From positions 1 through 64,000 of the forward strand of contig CALYAW010000006.1 in NCBI GenBank assembly GCA_944393685.1: a stretch of DNA of 64,000 bases. Reading direction: 5' to 3'. The notes under the pieces are model-generated. The model did not search any database, was not told where the DNA came from, and saw nothing but the letters and a program-made list of their open reading frames with translations. Positions 9,497-17,874 of this stretch are shown here, one piece after another. The first letter of the stretch is position 1, and each line of letters begins with the position of its first letter. A program made the translations under genes and the position numbers. The DNA comes from an uncultured Alphaproteobacteria bacterium. Its GTDB lineage: Bacteria > Pseudomonadota > Alphaproteobacteria > RF32 > CAG-239.

Positions 9497-9540
9497 AACG
9501 AGCTGTGAGAGAGACATTCTCTCTCGCAGTTCGTTTTTTC
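9497..9540 (+). promoter_or_regulatory. Terminator hairpin in the greA leader (GraL-like attenuator)
   Basis: A 17-bp stem (9497-9513 with 9519-9535, including G-T wobbles) and a 5-base loop is followed by five T. It lies 35 bases upstream of greA on the greA strand. No plus-strand gene precedes it, so it is not an ordinary downstream terminator. E. coli greA has a comparable leader terminator that yields the small RNA GraL; function here is inferred by analogy. Confidence 0.6.
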
Positions 9541-9575
9541 TAACTCTCAATAACTTTTAATGAATAGGTGAAAAA

Positions 9576-10049
9576 ATGGAAAAGTTCCCGTTGACCAAAC
9601 AGGGTTATATTGCACTTGAAGCTGAATTAAAAAACTTAAAAGGCGTTGAAAGACCCAACATTATTGCCGCGATTGACGAGGCTCGTTCTCACGGCGACTT
9701 ATCTGAAAATGCGGAATACTCTGCCGCCAAAGAGAAACAAAGTTTTATCGAAGGACGCATCCAAGATTTAGAAGCTGTTCTCAGTCGAGCCCAAGTTATT
9801 GATGTTGCCAACTCACACTACGATGTCGTTCGCTTTGGAGCTACTGTTTGTATTGCAGACGAAGACACCGATGAAGAAAAAAGCTATCAAATTGTAGGCG
9901 ATTATGAAGCCGATATAGAAAAGAATAAAATCTCCCTGTCATCCCCTCTAGCCAAAGCTCTTATAGGCAAAGAAGTCGGAGACACTGCCGAATATATGGC
10001 TCCCGGAGGTCGTAAATCTTTTGAAATTCTAGAAATTAATTACATTTAA
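9576..10049 (+). CDS. greA: Transcription elongation factor GreA
   Basis: 157 aa, the standard length. It binds the secondary channel of RNA polymerase and stimulates cleavage of backtracked RNA. The N-terminal coiled coil (about residues 1-75) carries the family signature GDLSENAEYSAAKE, with the acidic tip Asp-Leu-Ser-Glu-Asn-Ala-Glu. The C-terminal FKBP-like domain contains SSPLAKALIGKEVGD. AGGTG precedes the ATG by 8 bases. It forms a single-gene unit with a leader hairpin before it and a terminator after it. Confidence 0.97.
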   Translation: MEKFPLTKQGYIALEAELKNLKGVERPNIIAAIDEARSHGDLSENAEYSAAKEKQSFIEGRIQDLEAVLSRAQVIDVANSHYDVVRFGATVCIADEDTDEEKSYQIVGDYEADIEKNKISLSSPLAKALIGKEVGDTAEYMAPGGRKSFEILEINYI

Positions 10050-10073
10050 TTTACAAAAATAACACTTATATCA

Positions 10074-10107
10074 AACAGGCATTTCAACAATGAGATGCCT
10101 GTTTTTG
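10074..10107 (+). terminator. greA terminator
   Basis: AACAGGCAT pairs with ATGCCTGTT (10074-10082 with 10095-10103), extended by TTC/GAG, and is followed by a T run. It starts 25 bases after the greA stop and only 15-20 bases before the next gene. Confidence 0.8.
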
Positions 10108-10121
10108 ATAAGGAGTAGACA

Positions 10122-10373
10122 ATGGATAACAGAAATTATAATGAAAAATACAATTGCGACCTTGACAACTGTGATTGCGATGACGACAATAATTGTGGAT
10201 GCACCTACCCAAACAACATCAGCAACTTTTTATGCCTCTGCCCAAACAAAACACCTCGTCAAAACCAATACCCAAACAAAAAAGCAGACGCATACACTAG
10301 GGCAGAAACGATATGCACATGCAACCACAAAGAATGCGATTGCACAACAGAACAGCTCATGAAAGAAGAATAA
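10122..10373 (+). CDS. Small acidic protein with five CxC motifs
   Basis: 83 aa, not recognised. It has eleven cysteines; ten of them form Cys-x-Cys pairs at 17/19, 25/27, 38/40, 65/67 and 72/74, and Cys12 is alone. The first third is Asp/Asn-rich. There is no signal peptide, so it should be cytosolic. The start is clear: AAGGAG lies 6 bases before the ATG. It ends 15 bases before trxB on the same strand and is very likely co-transcribed with it. The composition suits metal binding or a multi-dithiol substrate of the thioredoxin system. A longer frame overlaps it (10090-10362) but lacks such a start. Confidence 0.7.
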   Translation: MDNRNYNEKYNCDLDNCDCDDDNNCGCTYPNNISNFLCLCPNKTPRQNQYPNKKADAYTRAETICTCNHKECDCTTEQLMKEE

Positions 10374-10388
10374 TTACGAGACAAACCA

Positions 10389-11339
10389 ATGGCAGAATAT
10401 AAAACACCCGTCCTCATTATCGGTTCAGGACCTGCAGGCTACACGGCAGGAATTTATGCCGCCAGATCAGGGCTTAAACCAATTATTGTATCGGGAGAAC
10501 AAATTGGGGGACAATTAACTATTACTAACATGATTGAAAATTTTCCTGGTTTTCCGCAACCAATATCAGGAAGTCAATTAATGGACGACATGCGCCGACA
10601 AGCCGAAAACGTCGGAGTAAAAATTATTCATGATAAAATTGTAGAAATTGATTTTAATACACGCCCATTTGAATGTAGTTCCGAACATCATAACCTTTTT
10701 TCCGGAGATAGTTTAATTATCGCTACCGGTGCCTCTGCTCGTTGGCTCGGTCTAAAAAATGAAACAAAATATCGAGGTTTTGGCGTTTCTGTCTGCGCTA
10801 CTTGCGACGGATTTTTTTTCAAAGGACAAAATGTTGCGGTAGTGGGCGGAGGCAACACCGCCGCAGAAGAAGCTCTTTTCTTAAGTAACTATGCCAGTTT
10901 TGTCACCCTCATCCATCGAAGAGACTCTCTTCGTGCAGACAACGCCCTTCAAGAAAGAATCAAGAAAAACCGCAAGATAGCCATAGAATGGGATTCTGTG
11001 GTTGAAGATATTATAGGCACCGACACTCCCTTAAGCGTAACCGGCATTAAAATCAAAAATGTCAAAACAGATCAAGTAAAAACAATTCATGTTAACGGAA
11101 TTTTCATCGCTATCGGACATCAACCAAACACAGATATTTTCAAAAACTCACTTGATATGGATCCGCAAGGGTATATTCTCACCAAACCCAATAGTACCAT
11201 GACTAATATTGCTGGTGTTTTTGCTGCCGGAGATGTTCAAAACCCTCGGTTCAGACAAGCGATAGTTGCAGCCGGCAGCGGTTGTATGGCGGCCATGGAA
11301 GCTGAAAGCTATTTACTCAAAAAAAATCAGGACTACTAA
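10389..11339 (+). CDS. trxB: Thioredoxin-disulfide reductase
   Basis: 316 aa low-molecular-weight thioredoxin reductase. It passes electrons from NADPH through FAD to thioredoxin. The FAD-binding GSGPAG motif is near residue 12, the redox-active CATC pair is Cys136/Cys139, the NADPH motif GGGNTA is near 153, and a C-terminal FAD motif (AAGDV) is present. It follows the CxC-rich small gene by 15 bases. The stop overlaps the convergent fmt stop by 3 bases, so the two transcripts must overlap. Confidence 0.95.
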   Translation: MAEYKTPVLIIGSGPAGYTAGIYAARSGLKPIIVSGEQIGGQLTITNMIENFPGFPQPISGSQLMDDMRRQAENVGVKIIHDKIVEIDFNTRPFECSSEHHNLFSGDSLIIATGASARWLGLKNETKYRGFGVSVCATCDGFFFKGQNVAVVGGGNTAAEEALFLSNYASFVTLIHRRDSLRADNALQERIKKNRKIAIEWDSVVEDIIGTDTPLSVTGIKIKNVKTDQVKTIHVNGIFIAIGHQPNTDIFKNSLDMDPQGYILTKPNSTMTNIAGVFAAGDVQNPRFRQAIVAAGSGCMAAMEAESYLLKKNQDY

Positions 11340-12232
11340 AACTTATATCCGCGCAAAAGTTCATCCGCGCTCATACTTTTTTTACCCTGCCGCTGAATCC
11401 GCTTGATATTAAGCATCCCGTTTCCACAGGTTATGCGGATTGTCTTATCATCGCAGATTATCATTCCCGCATCGGAGTTGTCTGTCTCATTGATGACTTC
11501 TGCCTCCAATACCTTAAATCTCTCACCGCGATGTTCAAAATAAGCAGCCGGATATGGATTAAAAGCTCTTATTTTCCGTTCTAAGACATCCGCCGGCATC
11601 GAAAAATCAAGTTTGCACTCACTTTTATCTATTTTTGCAGCATAAGTAACTAAGTTCTCATTTTGAGGTTCAGGATTGATATTATCCAAATCATCCAAAA
11701 CCTCTATTATCAGTTTAGCTCCAAGTTCAGCCATCTGATCATGCAATATCCCCCCTGTTGTTGCCTTGGTAATAGCTATTTCCCCTTTTTTATACATTTC
11801 CCCGGCATCTAAGGCTTCAACCACACGCATAATGGTAATACCAGTGATGGTGTCTCCAGCCTCTATTGAGCGCTGTATGGGAGCCGCGCCACGCCATCTC
11901 GGAAGCAAAGAGCCGTGCACATTAAGACATCCTTTGGGAAAAGCCTCTATTACCGCTTTAGGCAAAATCAAACCATATGCGGCAACAATCGCAATATCAG
12001 CCTTAAGAGCAGCAAAATTACGCTGCTCATCTTCAGTGCGTAATGATTTTGGTGTTCTCACCTCAATACCATGATTTTCAGCAAACAACTGCACGGGAGA
12101 CTTTTGTAATTTTTGCCCTCTCCCAGCCTCCTTTGGAGCCTGACAATAAACACAAACAATCTCATGTTTTTCACTCAAAGCCTTTAATGAGGGCAAGGCA
12201 AAATCAGGGGTTCCCATAAAAACAATTTTCAT
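11336..12232 (-). CDS. fmt: Methionyl-tRNA formyltransferase
   Basis: 298 aa. Transfers a formyl group from 10-formyl-tetrahydrofolate to initiator Met-tRNA. The N-terminal Rossmann-type domain begins MKIVFMGTPDFALPSL. The catalytic Asn and His are in NVHGSLLPRWRGAAPIQ, and the catalytic Asp in ALDAGEMY. The C-terminal OB-like domain starts at about residue 205. It lies 22 bases downstream of def on the same strand, the usual def-fmt pairing. Its TAG stop overlaps trxB. Confidence 0.97.
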   Translation of the reverse strand: MKIVFMGTPDFALPSLKALSEKHEIVCVYCQAPKEAGRGQKLQKSPVQLFAENHGIEVRTPKSLRTEDEQRNFAALKADIAIVAAYGLILPKAVIEAFPKGCLNVHGSLLPRWRGAAPIQRSIEAGDTITGITIMRVVEALDAGEMYKKGEIAITKATTGGILHDQMAELGAKLIIEVLDDLDNINPEPQNENLVTYAAKIDKSECKLDFSMPADVLERKIRAFNPYPAAYFEHRGERFKVLEAEVINETDNSDAGMIICDDKTIRITCGNGMLNIKRIQRQGKKSMSADELLRGYKF

Positions 12233-12254
12233 TTTATCTCTCCGTACATAATAA

Positions 12255-12776
12255 CTAGCGAATTACTTTTCGTTCTTTTTGCAATTTATTATATTTTTTG
12301 AGCAGCATTTGACGTTTTAATCGACTGAGTTTATCAATATATAAAATACCATCCAAATGATCTAATTCATGCTGAACGGCCACTGCCAAAAAGTCTTCTG
12401 CTAATAGTTCGCATTCCGTTCCGTTGTAGTCTAAATAACGAATCTTAACACTTGCCGGACGTTCCACCTCTGCACGCATCTCGGGTACTGAAAGACATCC
12501 CTCTTCACAAACTTCTGTTTCCTCAGAAGACCATATAATTTCAGGATCTGCCAAATACAGAGGAGCAGGCTCTTCTCCCTCATGAGCAATATCAACAACT
12601 ACCAGACGCTTAGACACACCTACTTGTGGAGCAGCCAGACCACAGCCGTTCTCAGCATACATTGTCTCCAACATATCATCAAACAACCGACGCAATTGCT
12701 CATCAACATGACCAACCTTTTCGGCTTTTTGCTTCAAAATCGGATGAGGATATTCATATACTTTTAATTTTGTCAT
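12255..12776 (-). CDS. def: Peptide deformylase
   Basis: 173 aa metalloenzyme that removes the N-formyl group from nascent proteins. The three motifs are intact: GCGLAAPQVG (from Gly44), EGCLSVP with metal ligand Cys94, and HELDH with His136, Glu137 and His140. Motif 1 has Cys where Val or Ile is common. I start at the ATG at 12776, because the frame upstream opens only with a TTG. It follows nusB and precedes fmt on the same strand, forming a translation-initiation pair. Confidence 0.97.
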   Translation of the reverse strand: MTKLKVYEYPHPILKQKAEKVGHVDEQLRRLFDDMLETMYAENGCGLAAPQVGVSKRLVVVDIAHEGEEPAPLYLADPEIIWSSEETEVCEEGCLSVPEMRAEVERPASVKIRYLDYNGTECELLAEDFLAVAVQHELDHLDGILYIDKLSRLKRQMLLKKYNKLQKERKVIR

Positions 12777-12811
12777 TTTCCGGTTTTCCAATCAAAACAA
12801 AAAATCAACTT

Positions 12812-13303
12812 TTATCTGATAGATTTTGCGATTGTGTCCAATAAAGCATTAACCATTTTAGGCTCGTTTTTGCTAAAGAAAGCATAAGCCAAATCCACAT
12901 ATTCTTTGACAATAACAGTAGCATCGACATCTGTCGTATGAGCCAACTCATAAGCGGCACACAACAACAAAGCACGCAATGTACCGTCAAAACGCTCAAA
13001 AGACCAACCTTCCCGCAAATAATGAGCCAAAGATTTTTCAAGATCTTCCTTATTGGCATGAACATTTTTGGTCAAATTGGAAAAATAGATTTTATCCATA
13101 TCTTCAATTTGAACAAGCTCTTCTTTTTCCTCATATCCATTTTGTTCTTCGTCAATTACAAAACGACCGACTTCTCCGTTGACAAAATCTTTTATAACCT
13201 CATCAACAGGCAATTGTCCGTACTCAATCATATAGGTTGCTTGCACGGCGGCCAAACGAGCTGCTGATTTCATTCTGATTTTTTCCGAAACAAAACTTCC
13301 CAT
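12812..13303 (-). CDS. nusB: Transcription antitermination factor NusB
   Basis: 163 aa all-helical RNA-binding protein. Binds boxA RNA with NusE (S10) in rRNA antitermination. It has the ARLAAVQATYMIEY start region and the C-terminal VIVKEYVDLAYAF and MVNALLD motifs typical of the family. The start overlaps the nrdR stop (TAATG), which implies translational coupling. The middle (about residues 55-65) is more acidic than usual. Confidence 0.93.
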   Translation of the reverse strand: MGSFVSEKIRMKSAARLAAVQATYMIEYGQLPVDEVIKDFVNGEVGRFVIDEEQNGYEEKEELVQIEDMDKIYFSNLTKNVHANKEDLEKSLAHYLREGWSFERFDGTLRALLLCAAYELAHTTDVDATVIVKEYVDLAYAFFSKNEPKMVNALLDTIAKSIR

Positions 13304-13779
13304 TATTCTTCATCTCCTTGAGGCTTAGCCAATTTATCAATAGTTTCTACAAAATCTTCAAAATCTTTCACTTCTCGAAAATCGCGATAGACAGATGCAA
13401 ATCGGATATAAGCAATATGATCAAGATTAGCCAAAGCCTCCATCACATATTCACCGATCTGCGTTGAAAGAATCTCTGTTTCACCGGAACTCTCCAAACG
13501 TCGTTGAATAGCGGTTACCACTTTTTCAACGCGTTCATTACTAACCGGTCTTTTACGAACAGCCAAATAAATAGAACGAGCGAGTTTGTCTCTGTCAAAC
13601 ATAACTCTCTCACCGTTTTTTTTAACGACAATTAAATCACGCAGTTGGACACGTTCAAAAGTTGTAAAACGAGATCCACATTCCGCGCATTCACGACGTC
13701 TGCGAATTGCCGTTCCATCATCGGTTTCCCGAGAATCTTTCACTTGAGTATCTTCACATCCGCAAAAAGGGCATTTCAT
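13303..13779 (-). CDS. nrdR: Transcriptional repressor NrdR
   Basis: 158 aa. Represses ribonucleotide reductase genes in response to ATP/dATP. The N-terminal zinc ribbon has Cys3, Cys6, Cys31 and Cys34, with the [17 protein letters not shown] signature. An ATP-cone domain follows from about residue 49 ([16 protein letters not shown]). It is coupled to nusB by a TAATG overlap and preceded by murF with a 7-base gap. The glyA/nrdR/nusB neighbourhood is common in alphaproteobacteria. No nrd gene or NrdR box was noticed in this window. Confidence 0.97.
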   Translation of the reverse strand: MKCPFCGCEDTQVKDSRETDDGTAIRRRRECAECGSRFTTFERVQLRDLIVVKKNGERVMFDRDKLARSIYLAVRKRPVSNERVEKVVTAIQRRLESSGETEILSTQIGEYVMEALANLDHIAYIRFASVYRDFREVKDFEDFVETIDKLAKPQGDEE

Positions 13780-13786
13780 ATACTAT

Positions 13787-15109
13787 CTACTTTCCTTTTT
13801 CAATCAAGCTGTCTGTGACCTGATATAATTTTGAAGAATATCTGGCTCCTTTTATAAGGACAATATCATTATTTTGCAACAAGTTATTTATCAAAAAATC
13901 GTCTAATCCCTCTTTATTTTCAAAATAATATTGCTTTTTAGAGTTCGGCACCTGCGCTAACATATCTTTCATTTCTGGACAAACTCCGACAACAATATCG
14001 ACAGAACTGTTTGCCACTGTTTGTCCGATTTCGACATGTCTAGCCTTAGAAGTATTTCCCAACTCGGCCATCTTACCAAGCACAACGATTTTACGCCCCG
14101 GTACTTTCATTTTATCCAGAGTTTCGATTGCAATTTTCATAGCTTCCGGCTGTCCCGAATAGCTATCATCTATCAAAGTGTATATTCCACCGTTTGGTAA
14201 TCTCAATTGATGTTTTGCGCCTCTTCCTGCCAAAGCTTTGAACTGAGATAAATCTTCAGCTGTTTGTTTAACATCAAGTCCTAGTGCTTTGATTAGGCTA
14301 AGAACGCACCAGGCGTTATAATAATTATGTTCTCCCTCATCAGACAATTTTAATTCTACGTTCGGATGGGTATTTTTACCGAATTTAATTACTTTAGCAC
14401 CATTTTCCAAAGCTCTTTTTTCAAGGATATCTGCAAAATTCGTATCTTCATTAATGATTGCCCAACCACCTTTTTTAAGAGACTTAAATATTTCTGCTTT
14501 CGCCTCGGCAATTCCTTCAAAATTCGGAAAAAATTCAATATGCATCGGATAAACATTTGTTATGATAGCAATATCGGGCTGAACATAAGAAACCAGCTCT
14601 TCAATTTCGCCTTTTGCACTCATTCCCATTTCAATAACGGCATACTCCGCATCCATATCCATATTGCACAAAGTAATTGGTACGCCGACATTATTATTAT
14701 GATTTCCGCTTGTTGCATAAGTTTTACCAAACCGACCAAGCGCAAACTTAATTTCTTCCTTAGTGGTCGTTTTTCCGGCAGATCCAGTCAATCCGATTAC
14801 AACCCCTTTGTACAAAGAACGATTATATGCACCTATTTTTCCAAAGGCATGCAACGAATTCGGCACAACAATCTGCCTATCAAGAGATACTCCTTCAACA
14901 ATATGTTCCACAACCACCAAAGCAGCACCTTTTGCAATCACCTCAGGCACGAAGTCGTGAGCATCAAAATTTTCTCCTCTAAGAGCAATAAACAAGTCAC
15001 CTTGTTTTACACTTCTGCTATCTGTTGAAACCGTATCCACAACAACTTCAACAACAGGATTTTGATAATTCAAAATTTCACATAATTTTTGCGATGTTAT
15101 CGGCTGCAT
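13787..15109 (-). CDS. murF: UDP-N-acetylmuramoyl-tripeptide-D-Ala-D-Ala ligase MurF
   Basis: 440 aa. Adds D-Ala-D-Ala to UDP-MurNAc-tripeptide, the last cytoplasmic step of muropeptide synthesis. The N-terminal substrate domain lies at residues 1-100, the ATP P-loop is GSAGKTTTKE near 110, and the central ligase motifs are SGNHNNNVGVP and EMGMSAKGEI. A C-terminal Mur ligase domain follows. It sits outside the usual division/cell-wall cluster, between glyA and nrdR. A terminator after glyA separates it from glyA, so it probably has its own promoter at 15110-15184. Confidence 0.95.
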   Translation of the reverse strand: MQPITSQKLCEILNYQNPVVEVVVDTVSTDSRSVKQGDLFIALRGENFDAHDFVPEVIAKGAALVVVEHIVEGVSLDRQIVVPNSLHAFGKIGAYNRSLYKGVVIGLTGSAGKTTTKEEIKFALGRFGKTYATSGNHNNNVGVPITLCNMDMDAEYAVIEMGMSAKGEIEELVSYVQPDIAIITNVYPMHIEFFPNFEGIAEAKAEIFKSLKKGGWAIINEDTNFADILEKRALENGAKVIKFGKNTHPNVELKLSDEGEHNYYNAWCVLSLIKALGLDVKQTAEDLSQFKALAGRGAKHQLRLPNGGIYTLIDDSYSGQPEAMKIAIETLDKMKVPGRKIVVLGKMAELGNTSKARHVEIGQTVANSSVDIVVGVCPEMKDMLAQVPNSKKQYYFENKEGLDDFLINNLLQNNDIVLIKGARYSSKLYQVTDSLIEKGK

Positions 15110-15184
15110 ATCTTATTTCTCCTCATAAACCGACATAAACATAACAAAAAAATATAAATATTTCATTTATACTTTTTTAAGATA

Positions 15185-15213
15185 CTTTAAAGAGCACCTT
15201 TAAAGGTGCTCTT
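15185..15213 (-). terminator. glyA terminator
   Basis: A 24-base perfect palindrome (15190-15213) forms a hairpin just after the glyA stop and is followed on the minus strand by T residues. It divides rpiB-glyA from murF-nrdR-nusB-def-fmt. Confidence 0.75.
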
Positions 15214-15219
15214 TTTAAA

Positions 15220-16473
15220 CTAATATATCGGAAACTCTCTACACAGACTAATCACCTCTTGGGAAACCTTCTTAATAACATCATCTGAATTTCCTTTTTC
15301 CAACGCATCAATCACGTCAGCAATCCAATGTCCAATTTTCTCAAACTCTTTTTCCTTAAAACCGCGAGTTGTTCCGGCAGGCGTCCCCACACGAATTCCC
15401 GATGTAATTTTGGGCGGCATAGGATCAAAAGGAATAGCATTTTTATTACAAGTAATATGCGCTTTATCCAACGCTTCAGCCACAACATCTCCGGTCACAT
15501 TTTTCGGACGTAAATCAACAAGAAGCAAATGAGTGTCCGTTCCGCCGGAAACAAGATTAAGCCCTCTTGTTTTCAAAACATCCCCCAGAACTTTTGCATT
15601 TTTAACAACTTGCGCGGCATATTCTTTAAATTGTGGTGTTAAATCCTCCTTAAAACAAACTGCTTTTGCCGCTATTACATGCATCAAAGGTCCGCCTTGT
15701 GTTCCGGGAAAGATAGCTGAATTAATTTTTTTTGCCAAATCTTCATTATTAGTAAGAATCATTCCGCCTCTCGGCCCACGCAAAGTTTTATGAGTAGTTG
15801 TAGTAACAACATCGGCCCATAATAATGGATTCGGATGCACTCCGCCTGCCACCAAGCCTGCAAAATGAGCCATATCCACCATCAAATAAGCCCCGCAATT
15901 ATCAGCAATTTTTCTAAACCGAGCAAAATCAATTTGTCTGGGATAAGCAGAGCCACCGGCAATAATTAATTTAGGCTTATTTTCATACGCCAAATTTTCC
16001 ACTTGTTCATAATCAATCAAGCCATCTTCTTTGCGCACACCATATGCAATAGCATTTAACCATTTTCCGGAAATAGAAACTTTTGAACCATGCGTCAAAT
16101 GTCCCCCGGCATCAAGACTCATTCCCAAAATAGTATCATGCGGTTGTAACAATGCAACATACACGGCCGTATTAGCTTGACTTCCGGAATGAGGCTGCAC
16201 ATTGGCATATTTGCAATCGAATAATTTCTTTGCTCTTTCAATTGCCAAAGTTTCAACAACATCAACAAATTCACATCCGTGATAATAGCGTTTTCCAGAA
16301 TATCCTTCGGCATACTTATTTGTTAAAATTGAACCTTGTGCTTCTAATACTGCGTTTGAAACAATATTCTCCGAAGCGATTAATTCAATTTGTTCTTTCT
16401 GTCGTTTCAACTCATTTGCAATAGCGTCATAAACCTCACTATCTTCATTTTTTAAATCTGCCGAAAAATCCAT
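15220..16473 (-). CDS. glyA: Serine hydroxymethyltransferase
   Basis: 417 aa PLP enzyme that interconverts serine and glycine with one-carbon transfer to tetrahydrofolate. The PLP lysine is in [13 protein letters not shown] near residue 230. The N-terminal [10 protein letters not shown] and the [14 protein letters not shown] motif are present. Full length. It starts 1 base after the rpiB stop, with AGGAGAA inside the end of rpiB serving as Shine-Dalgarno, so the pair is coupled. Confidence 0.98.
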   Translation of the reverse strand: MDFSADLKNEDSEVYDAIANELKRQKEQIELIASENIVSNAVLEAQGSILTNKYAEGYSGKRYYHGCEFVDVVETLAIERAKKLFDCKYANVQPHSGSQANTAVYVALLQPHDTILGMSLDAGGHLTHGSKVSISGKWLNAIAYGVRKEDGLIDYEQVENLAYENKPKLIIAGGSAYPRQIDFARFRKIADNCGAYLMVDMAHFAGLVAGGVHPNPLLWADVVTTTTHKTLRGPRGGMILTNNEDLAKKINSAIFPGTQGGPLMHVIAAKAVCFKEDLTPQFKEYAAQVVKNAKVLGDVLKTRGLNLVSGGTDTHLLLVDLRPKNVTGDVVAEALDKAHITCNKNAIPFDPMPPKITSGIRVGTPAGTTRGFKEKEFEKIGHWIADVIDALEKGNSDDVIKKVSQEVISLCREFPIY

Positions 16474-16474
16474 T

Positions 16475-16912
16475 TTATTCTCCTACCTTATCTAATTCAT
16501 CGATTCGTCTTTGATGCCGCCCACCTTCAAAAGAAGCATCTAAAAATGTATCAAGATATCTAACCACATCTTCTTTTTTTTGAGTTCTTCCACCAAACAC
16601 GACAACATTTGCATTATTATGTTCACGCGCCAAATGTGCCACCTCATTATCATATAAAAGAGCGGCCCGAATTCCCTTGTGTCTGTTAGCGGCAATAGAA
16701 ATCCCGATTCCCGTTCCGCAAATAAGAATTCCCAAATCGCATTGTTTATTTAGCACATATCTGCACAACGTATCTGCAATTAATGGATAATCACACGATT
16801 CTTCACTATATGTTCCAAGATCTTCCAAAATAACATTTTGTTTTTTATAGTGATTAAGTAAATACTCTTTCAATATAAAACCGCCATGATCAGAAGCAAT
16901 AGCAACCTTCAT
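16475..16912 (-). CDS. rpiB: Ribose-5-phosphate isomerase B
   Basis: 145 aa RpiB/LacAB family enzyme that interconverts ribose 5-phosphate and ribulose 5-phosphate. The phosphate- and substrate-binding elements ASDHGGF (Asp8, His9) and the catalytic Cys in [13 protein letters not shown] (near residue 66) are present. GAGAGGAA precedes the start. It is the first gene of the rpiB-glyA transcript; this adjacency is seen in other alphaproteobacteria. Confidence 0.95.
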   Translation of the reverse strand: MKVAIASDHGGFILKEYLLNHYKKQNVILEDLGTYSEESCDYPLIADTLCRYVLNKQCDLGILICGTGIGISIAANRHKGIRAALLYDNEVAHLAREHNNANVVVFGGRTQKKEDVVRYLDTFLDASFEGGRHQRRIDELDKVGE

Positions 16913-16999
16913 AAAACTATTCCTCTCATAATAAAATCCAAACTTTTGCTATCATATAACAAAGTTGTGATAAAAAAACATATTTTTTAAAAAAATCTA

Positions 17000-17027
17000 T
17001 TGACGTGGGAAAAAATTATTGTATATA
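17000..17027 (+). promoter_or_regulatory. Promoter of the tRNA-Cys/tRNA-Asn transcript
   Basis: TTGACG (17000-17005), a 16-base spacer and TATATA (17022-17027). It predicts a start some 25 bases before tRNA-Cys and is one of the best sigma-70 matches in the window. Confidence 0.7.
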
Positions 17028-17059
17028 TAGAGGCACCGATTGAGAGACGGTAACCAGTT

Positions 17060-17134
17060 GGCCGGTTGGCAGAGTGGCTCATGCAGAGGACTGCAAATCC
17101 TTGTACATCGGTTCAATTCCGGTACCGGCCTCCA
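17060..17134 (+). tRNA. tRNA-Cys (GCA)
   Basis: A 75-nt cloverleaf with encoded CCA. The acceptor stem GGCCGGT/ACCGGCC is perfect, and the anticodon loop CTGCAAA gives anticodon GCA. It is followed 15 bases later by tRNA-Asn on the same transcript. Confidence 0.95.
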
Positions 17135-17149
17135 AAAAGAATACCGTAT

Positions 17150-17224
17150 TCCGGCTTAGCTCAGCGGTAGAGCAATCGGCTGTTAACCGATCGGTCGCCT
17201 GTTCGAATCAGGCAGCCGGAGCCA
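17150..17224 (+). tRNA. tRNA-Asn (GTT)
   Basis: A 75-nt cloverleaf with encoded CCA. The acceptor stem TCCGGCT/AGCCGGA is perfect, the anticodon loop CTGTTAA gives GTT, and the T loop is TTCGAAT. A terminator follows within 3 bases. Confidence 0.96.
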
Positions 17225-17226
17225 AT

Positions 17227-17258
17227 AAAAAGCCACCCATATCAGGGTGGCTTTTTTT
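17227..17258 (+). terminator. Terminator of the tRNA-Cys/Asn transcript
   Basis: AAAAAGCCACCC pairs with GGGTGGCTTTTT around a 6-base loop, followed by seven T. Confidence 0.9.
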
Positions 17259-17340
17259 CGTGATACTACCTCCTACCAGATAAAAAACTTCCTTTCTTTG
17301 GCAATCTCTCATCGCCGCCTATTGCCTTTAGACAAAATTT

Positions 17341-17874
17341 ATGATAAAAGAATTAAATAAGAAATGGAGAAATAGTTTGAACGACACCTACGAGCCATCC
17401 AAAACAGTCAACGGCAAAGCAAGCTATGAAGCAGAAATGCTATGGGATACATTTCAATTCTGCAAACAAAAACTTTCCGATAACAAGCTAGATATAGCAG
17501 AAAGAAAGGCTCTTGAATTTTATGTCCAAGAAATGCGCAGCATACATCCCTGCGCCAATGAAGATAAATTCAAAAAGCCAGGAAAATGTATTGGAGGAAC
17601 CGGAGATTCAGAAATCATAAAACCTTATGTTGTAAGAGACCATCAAACAAATAATCCTATTCTCAAATCCGATGGTTCCGTACTCACAATCAGTTGTCGT
17701 TTCCGCGATGTTGCGCGTTATCTCTATTGTATAAAAAGTCAAAAAGCAGAGTCTCTTAATTTAGTAGACGGTGTCCGCGCAATTTCCATATCGGATCAAC
17801 TTCATTATCAAAAACCAGATCCTTTTGCTTATGCTTACCAGAATCTTACTAAAAAATCCTCATTTTCCAAATAA
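17341..17874 (+). CDS. Hypothetical protein, 177 aa
   Basis: Not recognised. Soluble and mixed charge, with five cysteines (near 41, 71, 83, 119 and 129) and a Gly-rich GKCIGGTGDSE stretch near residue 82. It has no signal peptide or membrane segment. No good Shine-Dalgarno precedes the ATG at 17341 and the next in-frame Met is at residue 33, so the start is uncertain. The 3' end overlaps the convergent transferase gene by 15 bases. Placement just after a tRNA pair leaves open an acquired gene, but nothing else supports that. Confidence 0.6.
   Translation: MIKELNKKWRNSLNDTYEPSKTVNGKASYEAEMLWDTFQFCKQKLSDNKLDIAERKALEFYVQEMRSIHPCANEDKFKKPGKCIGGTGDSEIIKPYVVRDHQTNNPILKSDGSVLTISCRFRDVARYLYCIKSQKAESLNLVDGVRAISISDQLHYQKPDPFAYAYQNLTKKSSFSK

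Noticed and set aside
10090..10362. 90-aa frame overlapping the CxC-rich gene
   Set aside because: No Shine-Dalgarno at its ATG, which lies in the greA terminator; the other frame has AAGGAG at the right distance and a meaningful Cys pattern.
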